Source: Thermoplasmata archaeon (lineage in GTDB: Archaea > Thermoplasmatota > Thermoplasmata > Thermoplasmatales > Thermoplasmataceae). From it: 36,142 bases of DNA. Position 1 is the first letter of the stretch. Each line of letters opens with the position of its first letter. Location of the stretch: assembly GCA_021850545.1 (NCBI GenBank), contig JAJZLU010000023.1:1-36142 (forward strand), written 5' to 3'. The notes beneath the pieces are model-generated. The model had not been told where the DNA came from. It did not search any database and was given only the letters and a program-made list of their open reading frames with translations. This document shows positions 6,486 through 14,799 of this stretch, in pieces. Made by a program: the position numbers and the translations under genes.

Positions 6486-7406
6486 ATGGCAGAAATTCTA
6501 AAACTGACTTACGGAATATTTCCGAAAACAGAAAAACTCAGAGTGAGGATAGGAAGATGGCAAAGAAAGATCCTTTCTGCAAAGGAACTTGAGAGCCTTG
6601 TGCAGGAAGAAACAGCACTTTTCCAGCAGCTTGCAAGGGAGAATGGCATTTCCTCATTCACAGATCCGCTGTTCAACTGGTTTGATATTTTCAGGCCAAT
6701 TTCACTTGTTACTGGAGGCATTGAGCTGGGCCCTCTCACGAGATATGGTGAGACCAATACTTTCTACAGGCTGCCTGAGATCAGGAAACCCCTCACTCTG
6801 GAAGGAAACCCTGCCGAATACAGGGAACTGAGTGAGAATCCTCCACTTCCGCTGTATCACGTTGACCAGGGGGAAGACCAGCTTGCCTTCCTTCCTGGCC
6901 CGGTTACATTTTTCCATTTCTGCGGGAACATCGCAGGGAACAGCTTTGAATCATTCTCGGAGAACCTTGGCAAGCTGTATAGCGAGTTGCTTTCAAAATT
7001 CAGGTTCCGTAAGTTTCTCGTTTTTGAATCTGTACCCCTGGCAGGAGGCAATCTGGGGCCATTCTACAAGTCCGTTGACCCTGAGAAGACAATACTTGCC
7101 ACTACAGGCAATCTGAATATCAAGTCCCTCGAATCGGCCGGGAAAAAATTCCATTCTGTTGCCACAGATGCAGACAAGGAGAACATTAAAGCTGCAGCCG
7201 CATTTTCAAGCATACCAGGCCTTTCATTGATAGATGCACACAATACTAAGCTGGAAGACCCCAAGGCATTAACGGCAAGGATCGATGGGCTAGGAAAGGA
7301 ACTCGGCATCCACAAATTCTATGTTACGCACTCGGACTATCTAGATTTTCTCCCAAGGCAGATAGCTGAGAAAAAACTCCAGCTAATAGGGAAGGTAGGT
7401 GAATAA
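6486..7406 (+). CDS. methionine synthase MetE, N-terminal-domain homologue (separate polypeptide)
   Basis: 306 residues, starting directly after the MTHFR stop. It resembles the N-terminal barrel of cobalamin-independent methionine synthase: opening LTYGIFPKTEKLRVRIGRW, central FDIFRPISLVTGGIELGPLTRYGETNTFYRLP and FLPGPVTFFHFC, and a C-terminal barrel end (LSLIDAHNTKLED, KFYVTHSDYLDFLP). In full-length MetE this domain arose by duplication of the catalytic one, lost the zinc site and helps hold the folate tail. Here it is a separate protein, encoded next to the catalytic half. An N-terminal partner of a two-subunit enzyme is the likely role. I see no His-x-Cys zinc motif in it. Confidence 0.78.
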   Translation: MAEILKLTYGIFPKTEKLRVRIGRWQRKILSAKELESLVQEETALFQQLARENGISSFTDPLFNWFDIFRPISLVTGGIELGPLTRYGETNTFYRLPEIRKPLTLEGNPAEYRELSENPPLPLYHVDQGEDQLAFLPGPVTFFHFCGNIAGNSFESFSENLGKLYSELLSKFRFRKFLVFESVPLAGGNLGPFYKSVDPEKTILATTGNLNIKSLESAGKKFHSVATDADKENIKAAAAFSSIPGLSLIDAHNTKLEDPKALTARIDGLGKELGIHKFYVTHSDYLDFLPRQIAEKKLQLIGKVGE

Positions 7407-7407
7407 A

Positions 7408-8448
7408 TTGGCAGAACAGCTGTTCATAACCCAGGAAATCGGGAGCTTCAGGAAACCGGACTATCTGAGCAAGAAGTTCCACACAATAGAGGGCCAGAAA
7501 GAATTCTATGATCTCGCAAGGAAGGCAACTGTTGAAACCATTGACCTTTTCGAAAAGTCTGGCCTTGACAACCTCGGAGTAGGCGGCGAGATGTTCAGGT
7601 GGGAGATGTACGAGCACCTGGCATCCAATGTTGGCGGCCTTGAATTCTACGGAATGGTGAGATCATTCGACAACAGGTATTACAAAAAGGGGAGCGTAGT
7701 GTCCCAGATCACGAGGAAAAACCCATTCCATGTGGATGAGCTGCAATATGTGCTATCGCAGACTAAGGGAAAGCTGAAGGTTCCAATCACCGGACCATAT
7801 ACTATGATGGACTGGTCATTCAACGAGTATTACAGGGACCGGAGAGAGCTGGCCAATGCTTACGCTGACGCCATAAACCAGGAAATAAGGGAGCTCAAGA
7901 AAGTATGGGAAAAGGCAAGGGGAAGTGAAATACTGGAAATCCAGATCGATGAACCGGCAGCCACCACACATCCTGACGAAATGGACATTGTGACTGAATC
8001 TGTCAACAGGTCATTTGAGGGGATCAGTGGAATAGAACCAACCATACACGTCTGCTACAGTGTGGATTACAGGTACCTCTACAACACTCTCCATGATCTC
8101 AAGGTCAAGGGGCTGAACCTTGAATATGCCAACAGGGACAAGTACTCACTTGGCACATCAATTGAACAGAGGCCTGGATACGCAGACCTCAAGGCTTTCA
8201 ACGAAGTCAACCAGACTCTTGGCCAGAAAAAGTTCATTGGGCTAGGCGTAACAGATGTCCACGTGGACTTTGTCGAGCCTGTTGGCCTGATAAAAGACAG
8301 GATCGAGGCTGCAGTGAAGCTTGTGGAGGATCCAAAACTACTGAGAATCAACCCGGATTGCGGCCTCAGGACAAGATCAAGGCAGATTGGGTTTGATAAA
8401 CTGAAAAATATGGTGGATGCAGTCAGGGATTTGAAGAAATCTTACTGA
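7408..8448 (+). CDS. metE: methionine synthase MetE, C-terminal catalytic domain
   Basis: 346 residues from TTG 7408. That start follows the Shine-Dalgarno-like AGGTGA at 7397-7402 by 5 nt; a GTG at 7399 would give 349 residues. It contains the zinc-site residues H214 and C216 (HVCYS), E239 (NLEYANRD) and C318 (NPDCGLRTR), plus the substrate motif EIQIDEPA and the N-terminal TQEIGSFRKP. It transfers a methyl group to homocysteine through a zinc thiolate. Archaeal core-only MetE proteins often use methylcobamide proteins as donor. The adjacent N-domain homologue and MTHFR here point instead to a methyl-pterin donor (inference). The stop overlaps the oppositely oriented protease stop by 7 nt. 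Confidence 0.88.
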   Translation: MAEQLFITQEIGSFRKPDYLSKKFHTIEGQKEFYDLARKATVETIDLFEKSGLDNLGVGGEMFRWEMYEHLASNVGGLEFYGMVRSFDNRYYKKGSVVSQITRKNPFHVDELQYVLSQTKGKLKVPITGPYTMMDWSFNEYYRDRRELANAYADAINQEIRELKKVWEKARGSEILEIQIDEPAATTHPDEMDIVTESVNRSFEGISGIEPTIHVCYSVDYRYLYNTLHDLKVKGLNLEYANRDKYSLGTSIEQRPGYADLKAFNEVNQTLGQKKFIGLGVTDVHVDFVEPVGLIKDRIEAAVKLVEDPKLLRINPDCGLRTRSRQIGFDKLKNMVDAVRDLKKSY

Positions 8449-11400
8449 ATCTCATCCCTTCTTCTCTTTTTGCTGAACACTCTGTATCCGATGTACGCGT
8501 AGAAACCAATGGCGGCAGCAATCACTAGGTTGATTCCAAGGTATACCGGGTTCGAATAGCTGATTTTAACCACCTGGCTCTGGTAGACCTGGGAGTTGCT
8601 AAGCCTCAGGACAACTGAAATGTAGTATGTGCTGCCTGGCACCAGCCCACTGAGGAAGGTATAGCTGGTATTCTGTGATGAAACGGTGGTTACGTCCGGG
8701 CTCAGGAAATTTTGGTTGTTGGAGACGTAAACCTGGTATATTGAAAAATTCTGGCCCTTGTAAGGCGTCCAGGACAGGTATCCGAAGTAGAAAAGCAGTG
8801 GGAAGTAATGGGTTATTGACACATTCTCCCCTGAGCTCACAGAAATCTTGGCGGGAGTCATCCTGATATTGAGGATAGTCGGTGAGCTTATATTCAACGG
8901 AGTGCTGAAATTATCATACATTTCCGCGGTTGCGCTTACATTATACTTTCCAGTTGCAGGATAAAGGAAGAACAGGCCCGACGAGTTTGAGTAGGATGCC
9001 ATGGATGAATTCACCCTCACCAGCGCGTTGCCTATGGGGAATGAGTATAGGATATCGGATACGCTTCCTGTCAGAGTGTGTGTTCCAGAAAAGGTTGGCT
9101 GTAGCAGGATCTGCAGGCTTAGGTTCTTACCAGGCTCAAGGTAAACGATATCAGTCTGATTCCCGTATCCAGGCTTTGTAACATTAATTGTAACATTGCT
9201 TCCGGGGGTCATCATCCTGTAATGGTACCCTCCCTGATGCTGGACAGTTTCATTATTGAAGGTAACTGTTGAATTTGCATTGAAAACGAACAGTGAGACA
9301 TTCACTTTTATGGGTTCAAGCCTGAAAGTGATATTTTGTGATCCTGTGAATAACCCACTATCTCCGTAAAAGCCCGTGGACGAAGCACTTGCAGCAGTTG
9401 TGCCATTCATGGCGGGAATCTGCATTCCCGGCCCCGAATAATGGTAATTGTAGAACCACATGGCTGTTATTTCAGTTCCAGGATATTGCGTTCCCTTAAT
9501 GGTGTAGTTCACCGAAACATTTGCAAGGTGCAGGTACGGTATTGAAATGTTTCTGGAAACTGTCCTCTGGATTTTATCAGCATCTGTGTAGGTTGCACTG
9601 ACGTTATAAGCCCCTCCGCTGTACGCCACAAATGTGTTGGCCTTTGCAGGTGAAGAATTAACGCTCCACGTTATGCCGGAATTAACACCCTGGAGATAGA
9701 ACAGGAGCAATGCTGGATGGCCATAGCCCTGGTAATATGTGATCTGGGGTCCTGGAACTACATGGCTCCCAATCAGATGGCCCTCAGGTGCTGAGGAAGA
9801 ATAGAACACAATCTCTCCTGCACCTGCTGAAGCATCGATTGTTGAATATGTTGTTGAATTTATGCCATTATAGTGCTGGAAGTACACATATCCAGGAGTT
9901 ACCGGGGCACTTCCGTTGCTGACAGAAATGCTGCTGAATGTTCCGTTGTTTATGATAGTCAAGTTCGACTGGGAATCCATCTGGGTTGTCCCCAGCGCAG
10001 GGGACATTTCTCCTGAGAAGTTGAGGAAAGCTGGCAGTGATTGTGAGAATCCGCCGCTGGTTGAAAAATTAACGGAGGAGCCATTAAATGATAGCTTTAT
10101 GTTGAACAGTGTGAGCTGTCCGCCAAACCCGCCAGGCATTCCGTAGGTCCTTTCCACCAGGTTTCCAGCCTGTGAAAAGGCTAGCATGAGTGCCTCTCCA
10201 GTTGAGTTCAGGGTAACCCCGAATTTAAGATAATTCAGCGGGTTCAGGTAAAAGCCGTCGTAGTAGAAGGTTGTTCCGTTGTTTGCAAGTCTCCCCTGGA
10301 GGGGAGTCAGATTGAGATTTGCAGAAATGATCGTGGCGTTGTAAGACTTTGTGCCATTGAAAACCGCAATTCCGCCATACCCGTCAAGTAGGTCCCTCGA
10401 TGCATTTAGCAATGAGGAAACCTTTGGGGTCCCGAGCCCGGTTACAGGATTCCAGTAAGGAGTGTTCTGGTAATACCCGTTTGTCCCCGTGAGTATCTGG
10501 GTAAAGGAACTGTTGTAAAGTGAAGTTCTGGCAATCTGGTAAAGAAGCGGATTGACAGAATGGAGGTGTACTCCGGTGTATTGCTCAATTAGGGCCACAA
10601 CATCGGCCCAGATAGGCGTCGCTACGCTTGTGCCTCCAACAATGTACTGGCCTCCGCTGGAAATGACATAGACGCCTGTGTACTTGTTTGCATCCATTGC
10701 TACATCGGGGACCCCTCTGCGTGACTCATTATATCCCTTTACAGATTGCCAGTAAGGGGTGTTGAATACAGAGCTGAAGCCTCCACCGCTTCCATACGAC
10801 TGGCCGTTAACCACCCCTCCCCATCCGGATTGCTGGAACCTGTCGTTGAAAGCATAAAGGGAAGTCCCTCCAACGCTGGTTACATAGGGGTCTGAAGCAG
10901 GGAAATTAACAGTCAGCTGTTTTTCAGAATTGTAAGCGCCACTATCTCCAGATGCAGCTAGCACCGTAATTCCCTGTGAAGCTGCCTCTGCATATATCTT
11001 GGAGTAGGTCAGTTCAGAATTTACAGTCAGCCCTGACTCTGGAGTGCTCCAGCTCAGAGAAAGTATGTTTGCGATGTGATTTGATATCGCATAACTGACT
11101 ACATTCTGCAGGTCACTGGTGAAAGATGAAGTAGAAATCAGCAGGACAATCTTAGCTGCAGGGGCGAGCGCATGTGCCCATTCAACATCAGTGGAGGTTT
11201 CCATTGCCCAGGTTGAATTGTAAGTTCCGGGCTCTCCGTTTGGATACACAATTGAAAGGTCTACCGGGGGCAGCCCATTGGCTGCATCGAATGCCCTTAA
11301 ATCATACATTATGTTAGGGTTCCCGTAGGCGTCTATGATGCCTATAGTGATTCCTGATCCATTTATCCCATGGTGCAGTGCCCAGGTAAAATTGTATGCC

Positions 11401-11846
11401 TTGGCAAGGATATCTGGAGTGAAGGCGAAGGGAATATTGATGTTCTGGCCCGCATATGAATATGAAATTGAGGGAGTAACTGTAGTCCCACTCTCGCTGT
11501 AGAAAGTCGTGATCCCTGATCCAGCTGTAAGCCTATGGAGGGTCATGTTTACCTCACTGGCTACAGTGTCAGGAACAGAAAAGGCCCAGAGCAGGCCAAA
11601 TTTTTGCGGGGAGACGCCAATAAAACTCATTGCACTATTTGCTACTGCACTGGCATAGGGTGTTGGAGGGACGTAAACAGTGAAATTTGCCTGCCCTGAA
11701 GATTGCGAAGCCGGGAAGTTCCCTAAAAAGGCCATCTGTCCTGGGCCTATGTTGATATTATTTCCGTTTGCTGCAGGGACAACAAGAATGGAACCTGCCA
11801 GCATTATGAAAGCCACTGTGGCGACTGCGAAAATAGCCCTGAACAT
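8442..11846 (-). CDS. secreted membrane-anchored S53 (sedolisin/kumamolisin) peptidase
   Basis: 1134 residues from ATG at 11846; a TTG at 11894 would run through the TATA box and is rejected. Residues 1-26 are a signal sequence (FRAIFAVATVAFIMLAGSIL). About 35-165 is the S53 pro-domain and about 165-480 the catalytic domain. The Ser-Glu-Asp triad is visible: E216 and D220 in METSTDVEWAHA, oxyanion D301 in AASGDSGA, nucleophile S407 in GGTSVATP. The calcium-loop region WNPVTGLGTP closes the domain. The following ~600 residues are Asn/Ser/Thr-rich beta modules with many N-x-S/T sequons, including a carboxypeptidase-regulatory-like stretch and a fibronectin-like repeat near the end. A C-terminal helix (LGINLVIAAAIGFYAYIG) and RKKR-type tail anchor it. 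S53 enzymes work at acid pH, so extracellular peptide feeding is likely. Confidence 0.93.
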   Translation of the reverse strand: MFRAIFAVATVAFIMLAGSILVVPAANGNNINIGPGQMAFLGNFPASQSSGQANFTVYVPPTPYASAVANSAMSFIGVSPQKFGLLWAFSVPDTVASEVNMTLHRLTAGSGITTFYSESGTTVTPSISYSYAGQNINIPFAFTPDILAKAYNFTWALHHGINGSGITIGIIDAYGNPNIMYDLRAFDAANGLPPVDLSIVYPNGEPGTYNSTWAMETSTDVEWAHALAPAAKIVLLISTSSFTSDLQNVVSYAISNHIANILSLSWSTPESGLTVNSELTYSKIYAEAASQGITVLAASGDSGAYNSEKQLTVNFPASDPYVTSVGGTSLYAFNDRFQQSGWGGVVNGQSYGSGGGFSSVFNTPYWQSVKGYNESRRGVPDVAMDANKYTGVYVISSGGQYIVGGTSVATPIWADVVALIEQYTGVHLHSVNPLLYQIARTSLYNSSFTQILTGTNGYYQNTPYWNPVTGLGTPKVSSLLNASRDLLDGYGGIAVFNGTKSYNATIISANLNLTPLQGRLANNGTTFYYDGFYLNPLNYLKFGVTLNSTGEALMLAFSQAGNLVERTYGMPGGFGGQLTLFNIKLSFNGSSVNFSTSGGFSQSLPAFLNFSGEMSPALGTTQMDSQSNLTIINNGTFSSISVSNGSAPVTPGYVYFQHYNGINSTTYSTIDASAGAGEIVFYSSSAPEGHLIGSHVVPGPQITYYQGYGHPALLLFYLQGVNSGITWSVNSSPAKANTFVAYSGGAYNVSATYTDADKIQRTVSRNISIPYLHLANVSVNYTIKGTQYPGTEITAMWFYNYHYSGPGMQIPAMNGTTAASASSTGFYGDSGLFTGSQNITFRLEPIKVNVSLFVFNANSTVTFNNETVQHQGGYHYRMMTPGSNVTINVTKPGYGNQTDIVYLEPGKNLSLQILLQPTFSGTHTLTGSVSDILYSFPIGNALVRVNSSMASYSNSSGLFFLYPATGKYNVSATAEMYDNFSTPLNISSPTILNIRMTPAKISVSSGENVSITHYFPLLFYFGYLSWTPYKGQNFSIYQVYVSNNQNFLSPDVTTVSSQNTSYTFLSGLVPGSTYYISVVLRLSNSQVYQSQVVKISYSNPVYLGINLVIAAAIGFYAYIGYRVFSKKRRRDEIQ

Positions 11847-11869
11847 GTGCCCGCTCAAATGGTAAACCC

Positions 11870-11881
11870 TATTAATATATT
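11870..11881. promoter_or_regulatory. shared bidirectional TATA element, protease versus primase
   Basis: TATTAATATATT is nearly symmetrical and reads as a TATA box on both strands. It lies about 17-28 nt before the plus-strand start (TTG 11898, PriS) and about 24-35 nt before the minus-strand start (ATG 11846, protease). No other AT-rich core is present in the 51-nt gap, so both leaderless genes seem to use it. Confidence 0.6.
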
Positions 11882-11897
11882 CTGTGATAGCCAAAGG

Positions 11898-13058
11898 TTG
11901 CTGCCCGTAGATGATTCTGACCTGAAGTTAAAGGCTCTTTTTCAGGGTTATTACAGAAACTGGTCCGGCCGTGATGTGGATCTAATCGGAGAAAGGGAAA
12001 TTGGCTTCATACCATTTTTCGGCACCATGATCAGGCACAGGTCAGTGAGGAACCTTGTTGACCTCGGCCTTTTTGTCAGGAAAAATATCCCTAGGCACAT
12101 CTACTACTCCACCGCTTATTACAAATATCCGGACGAAAAGGTGATGAAAGACAAGGGCTGGAAGGGCGCGGAACTCATCTTTGACCTTGATGCCGATCAC
12201 CTGGCAGGGGCGGAAACCATGTCGTACAATCAGATCCTTGCGGAAGTGAAGAAGCATACCCAACGGCTGATATTCAAGTTCCTCATGGATGATCTTGGTT
12301 TCGAGGAAAAAGACCTAAAGGTCTTCTTCTCAGGCGGCAGGGGCTATCATGTCCATGTGGTCGAAGACAGTATATACCAGATGTCTTCAGACTCAAGGAG
12401 GGAAATTGCTAACTACATACGAGGGGAGGGCTTCTCAACATATGATGTGAGAAGGTCAATGCAGGAGACTTCGCACAAGCTCAGCGGATGGAAAAAGATA
12501 ATCGATGACAACCTGTGCAGTTTCTACAGTGACCTCCTTTCAAACAATGAGAAGCAGGAAACCCTCCACGGCCTTCTGGGAAATATCAGGACAATGGAGA
12601 ATTATCTGAGGGACCTCAACAGGGCGACAGATGTTGGCGGAAACCTGAAGCGCATTGAAGTATTGACTATGCCCGGATACAACAAGTACAGGATAATGGA
12701 CAAGAACGACGAGAAGGTCCTAAACTACATGGTGGTGAAGGTCAAGAACGAAAATCTTTGTGAAATCGATGAACCTGTGACAACAGATATCCACAGGCTC
12801 ATAAGGATGCCTCACAGCCTCCACGGAAAGACGGGGCTGGCGGTTGTGCCTATCACACTCGACCGGTTTGAGAGTTTTGACCCCTTGAAAGACGCTGTGG
12901 CCGATGCGTTCAGGGAAAAAGAGATCAGGATCAACCTTCTGAAGGATTACAGCATAGATTTTGATGGAGAATCTTGTAGCCTTAAGGCTGGGGAACAAAG
13001 CATCCCGGGTCCGCTCGCAGTCTTCCTTGCAGCCGGCCGTTTTGCAAAATTGCTGTAA
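11898..13058 (+). CDS. priS: DNA primase, catalytic small subunit PriS
   Basis: 386 residues from TTG 11898, placed 17-28 nt after the TATA element; earlier in-frame codons would overlap the divergent protease gene. Archaeo-eukaryotic primase landmarks: REIGFIPFFGTMIRHR near the N-terminus, the metal-binding IFDLDADH (D96, D98), SGGRGYHVHV (S145 to H151 region) and MPHSLHGKTGL near residue 310. It forms the catalytic half of the primase with PriL, making RNA/DNA primers for chromosome replication. PriL is not encoded in this window. The length fits the family. Confidence 0.92.
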   Translation: MLPVDDSDLKLKALFQGYYRNWSGRDVDLIGEREIGFIPFFGTMIRHRSVRNLVDLGLFVRKNIPRHIYYSTAYYKYPDEKVMKDKGWKGAELIFDLDADHLAGAETMSYNQILAEVKKHTQRLIFKFLMDDLGFEEKDLKVFFSGGRGYHVHVVEDSIYQMSSDSRREIANYIRGEGFSTYDVRRSMQETSHKLSGWKKIIDDNLCSFYSDLLSNNEKQETLHGLLGNIRTMENYLRDLNRATDVGGNLKRIEVLTMPGYNKYRIMDKNDEKVLNYMVVKVKNENLCEIDEPVTTDIHRLIRMPHSLHGKTGLAVVPITLDRFESFDPLKDAVADAFREKEIRINLLKDYSIDFDGESCSLKAGEQSIPGPLAVFLAAGRFAKLL

Positions 13059-13139
13059 TCTATATTTAGAATAATTATTAATTAGAAGCCACTATCATAA
13101 ATTTCTTATAGCTTATAACAATCCAATGTCGGTGATTAT

Positions 13140-13559
13140 TTGGAACTAAAAAACAGCAAGACACTAGAAAATCTAAAAGCTGGATTTGCAGGCGAATCAC
13201 AGGCTAACAGGAGATACCTCTATTTTGCCCAGAAAGCAGATGAAGAAGGACTCCAGGAAGTGGCTTCAATTTTCAGGTCTACTGCAGACGGCGAAACAGC
13301 CCACGCATTCGGCCATCTCAAGTATCTCGCACAGGTAGGGGACCCGGTTACCGGAGAGCCAATAGGGACCACAGAGCAGAACCTCAAGTCAGCAATCGCA
13401 GGCGAAACCTATGAATACACCCAGATGTACCCGGGATTTGCCAAAACTGCAAGGGAAGAAAGCTTCGACGATATTGCTCACTGGTTCGAGATTCTTTCAA
13501 AAGCCGAGAAATCACACGCAAAGAAATACGAAGACACACTGGCTAACCTGAGTAAGTAA
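13140..13559 (+). CDS. rubrerythrin (diiron domain only, no rubredoxin)
   Basis: 139 residues from TTG 13140, with GGTGAT just upstream. A four-helix bundle with the rubrerythrin iron ligands: E19 in FAGESQANRRY, E52 and H55 in DGETAHA, E89/E92 in AGETYEYTQMY, and E123 and H126 in KAEKSHAKKY. It lacks the C-terminal rubredoxin domain (no CxxC pair), like the sulerythrin-type short proteins of aerobic archaea. The family reduces hydrogen peroxide at the diiron site, so another protein must deliver electrons. The next gene, a DUF3501 protein, starts 10 nt downstream. A TATA-like TTCTTATAG at 13103-13111 precedes it. Confidence 0.92.
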   Translation: MELKNSKTLENLKAGFAGESQANRRYLYFAQKADEEGLQEVASIFRSTADGETAHAFGHLKYLAQVGDPVTGEPIGTTEQNLKSAIAGETYEYTQMYPGFAKTAREESFDDIAHWFEILSKAEKSHAKKYEDTLANLSK

Positions 13560-13569
13560 GCTGATACGC

Positions 13570-14142
13570 ATGGAGCCAATCAAGCCGGAGGAGGTATTCT
13601 CCCCGGAAATTTATAAATCAAAGCGTGACGGGCTTACGCGAGAGATTGTTTCTGAAAAGAAAAAGAGAAGGCTTGTGACCAAGACATTCAGCTTCCTGTT
13701 TGAATCTAGGAACACTGTTCTGAACCAGATTAATGAAATGGTTTTTATTGAGAACGTCCACGACAGCAAAGAAGTTGCGCGGCTCATAAGGGTATACAGT
13801 GAGCAGCTTCCTACAGATACAGAATTCAGTGTCTCTATGTTCATTGAGTTTGAGGACGAGAGGCAGATGATCCGCGAGATCCCAAAGCTGGCGGGCGTTG
13901 AAAATTCCGTTTTCCTGACATTTGATGGCCACGAGATAAAGGGAACGCCAGAAGAGGGCAGGTCCACTGAGGTTCTGGAATCGACACTGCAATACCTGAA
14001 ATTCAAGTTTACAAAACCAGATTACGACAAGTTCAGGGAATCCAAGAACGTTTACATCGAAGCCAGGAAGGGAGGCTACAATGAAGCAGCCAAGTTACCT
14101 GCCGATCTCCTTGAAGATCTCAAGAGTGAACTGAAGTTCTAG
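13570..14142 (+). CDS. DUF3501 family protein
   Basis: 190 residues, 10 nt after rubrerythrin. The opening IKPEEVFSPEIYKSKRDGL, then EKKKRRLVTKTFSFLFESRNTVLNQINEM, is what I recognise as DUF3501. The ESRNTVLNQINEM segment and the late LTFDGHEIKGTPEEGR are the best preserved. Members are repeatedly found beside rubrerythrin in bacteria, so a shared function in peroxide or iron handling is likely, but no reaction is established. No membrane segment and no cysteine is present, so it is not itself a thiol or rubredoxin-type electron donor. An oligo-T run follows the stop. Confidence 0.75.
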   Translation: MEPIKPEEVFSPEIYKSKRDGLTREIVSEKKKRRLVTKTFSFLFESRNTVLNQINEMVFIENVHDSKEVARLIRVYSEQLPTDTEFSVSMFIEFEDERQMIREIPKLAGVENSVFLTFDGHEIKGTPEEGRSTEVLESTLQYLKFKFTKPDYDKFRESKNVYIEARKGGYNEAAKLPADLLEDLKSELKF

Positions 14143-14163
14143 AAAAACGCAAAAAGCCAACAA

Positions 14164-14171
14164 TTTTTTTT
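14164..14171 (+). terminator. oligo-T terminator of the rubrerythrin-DUF3501 operon
   Basis: Eight T residues begin 22 nt after the DUF3501 stop, between the short complementary arms GCCAA (14156-14160) and TTGGC (14173-14177). Confidence 0.5.
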
Positions 14172-14277
14172 ATTGGCGCCCATCTTCTTATTTTCATAAT
14201 TTTTATGCTGAATAAAGGGGGGGGCAGTAAGGGCGCTCGACAGTTTTTCCAACAAACCCGACCGGGCCCCAATCCCG

Positions 14278-14718
14278 GTGAATCTTGCTTATGAAGTGAA
14301 GTTGTTGCAGGAAAGCCAATGCAAAAGATCCCCGTTTCTGCATTCTTCTGCACACGGTAAAGAGAGTAATTTTAACCTGCTCCATCAATTTTATCAGGAA
14401 AGTTTTCTATATATTCATAACTGGGCTATCCTGGAAAAAATTGGAGCATATTTTGTCTGGCAGATATGGCTTAATTTTCTTTGGGACTTCATCCGCAGCG
14501 TCAATGCTACTCCTGTTATTGTAAAGATACACACCACTGCTCCGACCAAGTTGCATTACAAAAATACTATTCCACTCAAAGCAAGTGGGGGTTCAAATCC
14601 ATACGGATATCTTACTGTGGTTCACTTTTACTCATATGATTCAGTGCTGATACTATTAGTTGCGATTTCAGGCATGCTTCTAATGGCAACAGCTTTTCTT
14701 GCCATTAGGAAAGCGTGA
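14278..14718 (+). pseudogene. doubtful ORF or decayed gene remnant with C-terminal membrane helix
   Basis: The frame is open from 14212 to TGA 14716-14718; the first usable start is GTG 14278, with no good ribosome site. The N-terminal part (HSSAHGKESNFNLL and onward) has poor protein character. The last ~45 residues look real: GSNPYGYLTVVHFYSYDS, then a helix (VLILLVAISGMLLMATAFLAI) and RKA. That tail resembles the membrane anchor of a larger secreted protein, and a terminator-like hairpin follows 11 nt after the stop. I read this as the surviving 3' end of a lost surface-protein gene. A real small membrane protein with a later start is the alternative. A TATA-like CTATATATTC at 14408-14417 could drive a shorter form. 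Confidence 0.35.
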
Positions 14719-14728
14719 CAGAATGTTC

Positions 14729-14746
14729 AAACCTCCCGGTTTTTTT
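14729..14746 (+). terminator. hairpin plus oligo-T terminator
   Basis: AAACC-TCCC-GGTTT forms a 5-bp stem with a 4-nt loop and runs into seven T residues ending at 14746. It lies 11 nt after the stop of the doubtful ORF, which is evidence that something is, or was, transcribed rightward through that ORF. Confidence 0.5.
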
Positions 14747-14790
14747 AACATCAATCAGTTAAAATCATTGTCAGGCAGCCTAATCGACAG

Positions 14791-14799
14791 TTTATTTAT
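14791..14799 (+). promoter_or_regulatory. TATA box of the acyl-CoA dehydrogenase gene
   Basis: TTTATTTAT lies 21-29 nt before ATG 14820. No Shine-Dalgarno is present, so a leaderless message is expected. Confidence 0.55.

Noticed and set aside
11847-11897. Extended N-termini for PriS and for the S53 protease
   Set aside because: Both extensions read through the shared TATA element and into each other; the family N-termini begin after it.
13611-14006. Minus-strand ORFs of 131 and 124 residues inside the DUF3501 gene
   Set aside because: Antisense shadows; the plus strand shows the DUF3501 family and fits the operon.
14261-14279. tRNA-Pro-like anticodon arm on the minus strand (loop ATTGGGG, U33 and UGG at the anticodon position)
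   Set aside because: No matching D arm, acceptor stem or T arm can be drawn on either side; no TTCRANNC loop lies at the right distance. Kept only as a hairpin.
14586-14606. T-arm look-alike GGGGGTTCAAATCC on the plus strand
   Set aside because: The sequence after the loop does not pair as a 5-bp T stem, and no acceptor or anticodon arm is present upstream. It is inside the doubtful ORF.
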